Positions 16,443-17,137 of a DNA stretch of 17,137 nucleotides are shown one piece after another. The position numbers were made by a program, and so were the translations under genes. Position 1 is the first letter of the stretch. Each line of letters starts with the position of its first letter. The notes beneath the pieces were generated by a model. It was not told the origin of the DNA, made no database searches, and saw only the letters and a list, made by a program, of their open reading frames with translations. Source of the DNA: Lonsdalea britannica (GTDB taxonomy: Bacteria > Pseudomonadota > Gammaproteobacteria > Enterobacterales > Enterobacteriaceae); the NCBI RefSeq assembly GCF_946477055.1, contig NZ_CAMKXG010000047.1:1-17137 (forward strand). Reading direction: 5' to 3'.

Positions 16443-17137
16443 ATGCAATATCATCGTATCCCTCATACTGCTCTAGAAGTCAGCGAGCTGGGACTGGGCA
16501 CCATGACCTTTGGTGAACAAAACAGTGAAGCCGACGCTCACGCCCAGCTGGATCACGCCATTGCAGCCGGGGTTAACCTGATTGATACCGCCGAACTTTA
16601 TCCGGTTCCTCCGCGCCCGGAAACGCAGGGGCTGACCGAAAGCTACATCGGCTCGTGGTTGAAACAGCGCGGCGGTCGCGAAAAACTGATCATTGCCTCG
16701 AAAGTCAGCGGTCCGGTACGCGGCAGCGATCACAACATTCGTCCTCAGCAGGCGCTGGATCGCAAGAATATCCGTGAAGCCCTCAACGACAGCCTGACTC
16801 GGCTGAACACCGACTATATCGACCTGTACCAGCTGCACTGGCCCCAGCGCCAAAGCAATTTCTTCGGCAAACTGAACTACCGCTATACCGACGACAAACC
16901 GGTGGTCACGCTGCTGGAAACGCTGGAAGCGCTCAACGAGCAGGTTCGGGCAGGGAAAATTCGCTACATCGGCGTCTCAAACGAAACGCCGTGGGGCGTG
17001 ATGCGCTACCTGCAACTGGCGGAAAAACACGACTTGCCGCGCATTGTCTCCATCCAAAACCCGTACAGCCTGCTCAACCGCAGTTTTGAAGTCGGTCTGG
17101 CCGAAATCAGCCAGCATGAAGGGGTAGAGCTGCTGGC
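16443..17137 (+). CDS. tas: Aldo-keto reductase Tas, cut by window edge
   Basis: First 231 codons of an NADPH-dependent aldo-keto reductase; E. coli Tas has 346 residues, so about a third is missing at the edge. The catalytic tetrad is visible: D48 and Y53 in LIDTAELYP, K87 in IIASKVSG and H132 in YQLHWPQR. Also present are the family turn GLGTMTFGEQ, the Tas-like insert PVPPRPETQGLTESYIG, GKIRYIGVSN and SIQNPYSLLNR. In E. coli, tas was found as a suppressor of tyrosine requirement under starvation; its natural substrate is unclear. The start is well supported by AAGGAAG eight bases before the ATG. TATAGT at 16378-16383 may be a -10 for its own promoter, with a poor -35 match. Confidence 0.95.
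   Translation, partial: MQYHRIPHTALEVSELGLGTMTFGEQNSEADAHAQLDHAIAAGVNLIDTAELYPVPPRPETQGLTESYIGSWLKQRGGREKLIIASKVSGPVRGSDHNIRPQQALDRKNIREALNDSLTRLNTDYIDLYQLHWPQRQSNFFGKLNYRYTDDKPVVTLLETLEALNEQVRAGKIRYIGVSNETPWGVMRYLQLAEKHDLPRIVSIQNPYSLLNRSFEVGLAEISQHEGVELL

Overview
The window is a conserved housekeeping stretch of an enterobacterial chromosome. The order (read on the minus strand) rppH-ptsP-lgt-thyA-ppdA-ppdB-ygdB-ppdC-recC-recB, with mutH-ygdQ-ygdR-tas diverging on the plus strand, is the familiar Escherichia coli/Enterobacterales arrangement. Proteins align by eye with their E. coli counterparts along nearly their whole length. The GC-rich coding style and moderate divergence from E. coli suggest a Pectobacteriaceae-type plant-associated genus (Brenneria, Lonsdalea, Dickeya, Pectobacterium), but this placement is inference.

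Left half, all minus strand. The window opens inside recB, whose last part (nuclease domain) lies off the edge. recB carries one clear frameshift near 2430: codons 1-164 are in one frame and the remaining roughly 810 visible codons are in another, otherwise undamaged. The usual ptrA gene between recC and recB is missing. In its place is a 424-base spacer with no recognisable gene. recC is full length. Upstream lies a tight, overlapping block of four small type IV pilin-like genes (ppdA, ppdB, ygdB, ppdC), 26 bases from recC, so recC and recB probably share transcripts with them. A good intrinsic terminator closes the preceding thyA unit.

Middle, minus strand. rppH and ptsP (11 bases apart), then lgt and thyA (31 bases apart) form two closely packed pairs. 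They cover mRNA 5'-end processing, the nitrogen phosphotransferase cascade, lipoprotein maturation and dTMP synthesis.

Divergent control region, 13638-14326. This AT-richer stretch of about 690 bases separates rppH from mutH. It holds a long imperfect inverted repeat, two perfect 9-base DnaA boxes in opposite orientation, and a perfect 16-base palindrome. It is the most interesting non-coding part of the window.

Right end, plus strand. mutH (mismatch-repair endonuclease), ygdQ (TerC-family membrane protein) with a strong terminator, ygdR (small lipoprotein), and the first two thirds of tas (aldo-keto reductase), which runs off the edge. I found no mobile element, CRISPR array, tRNA, rRNA or defence island. 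The main anomalies are recB/ptrA erosion and the structured rppH-mutH intergenic region.
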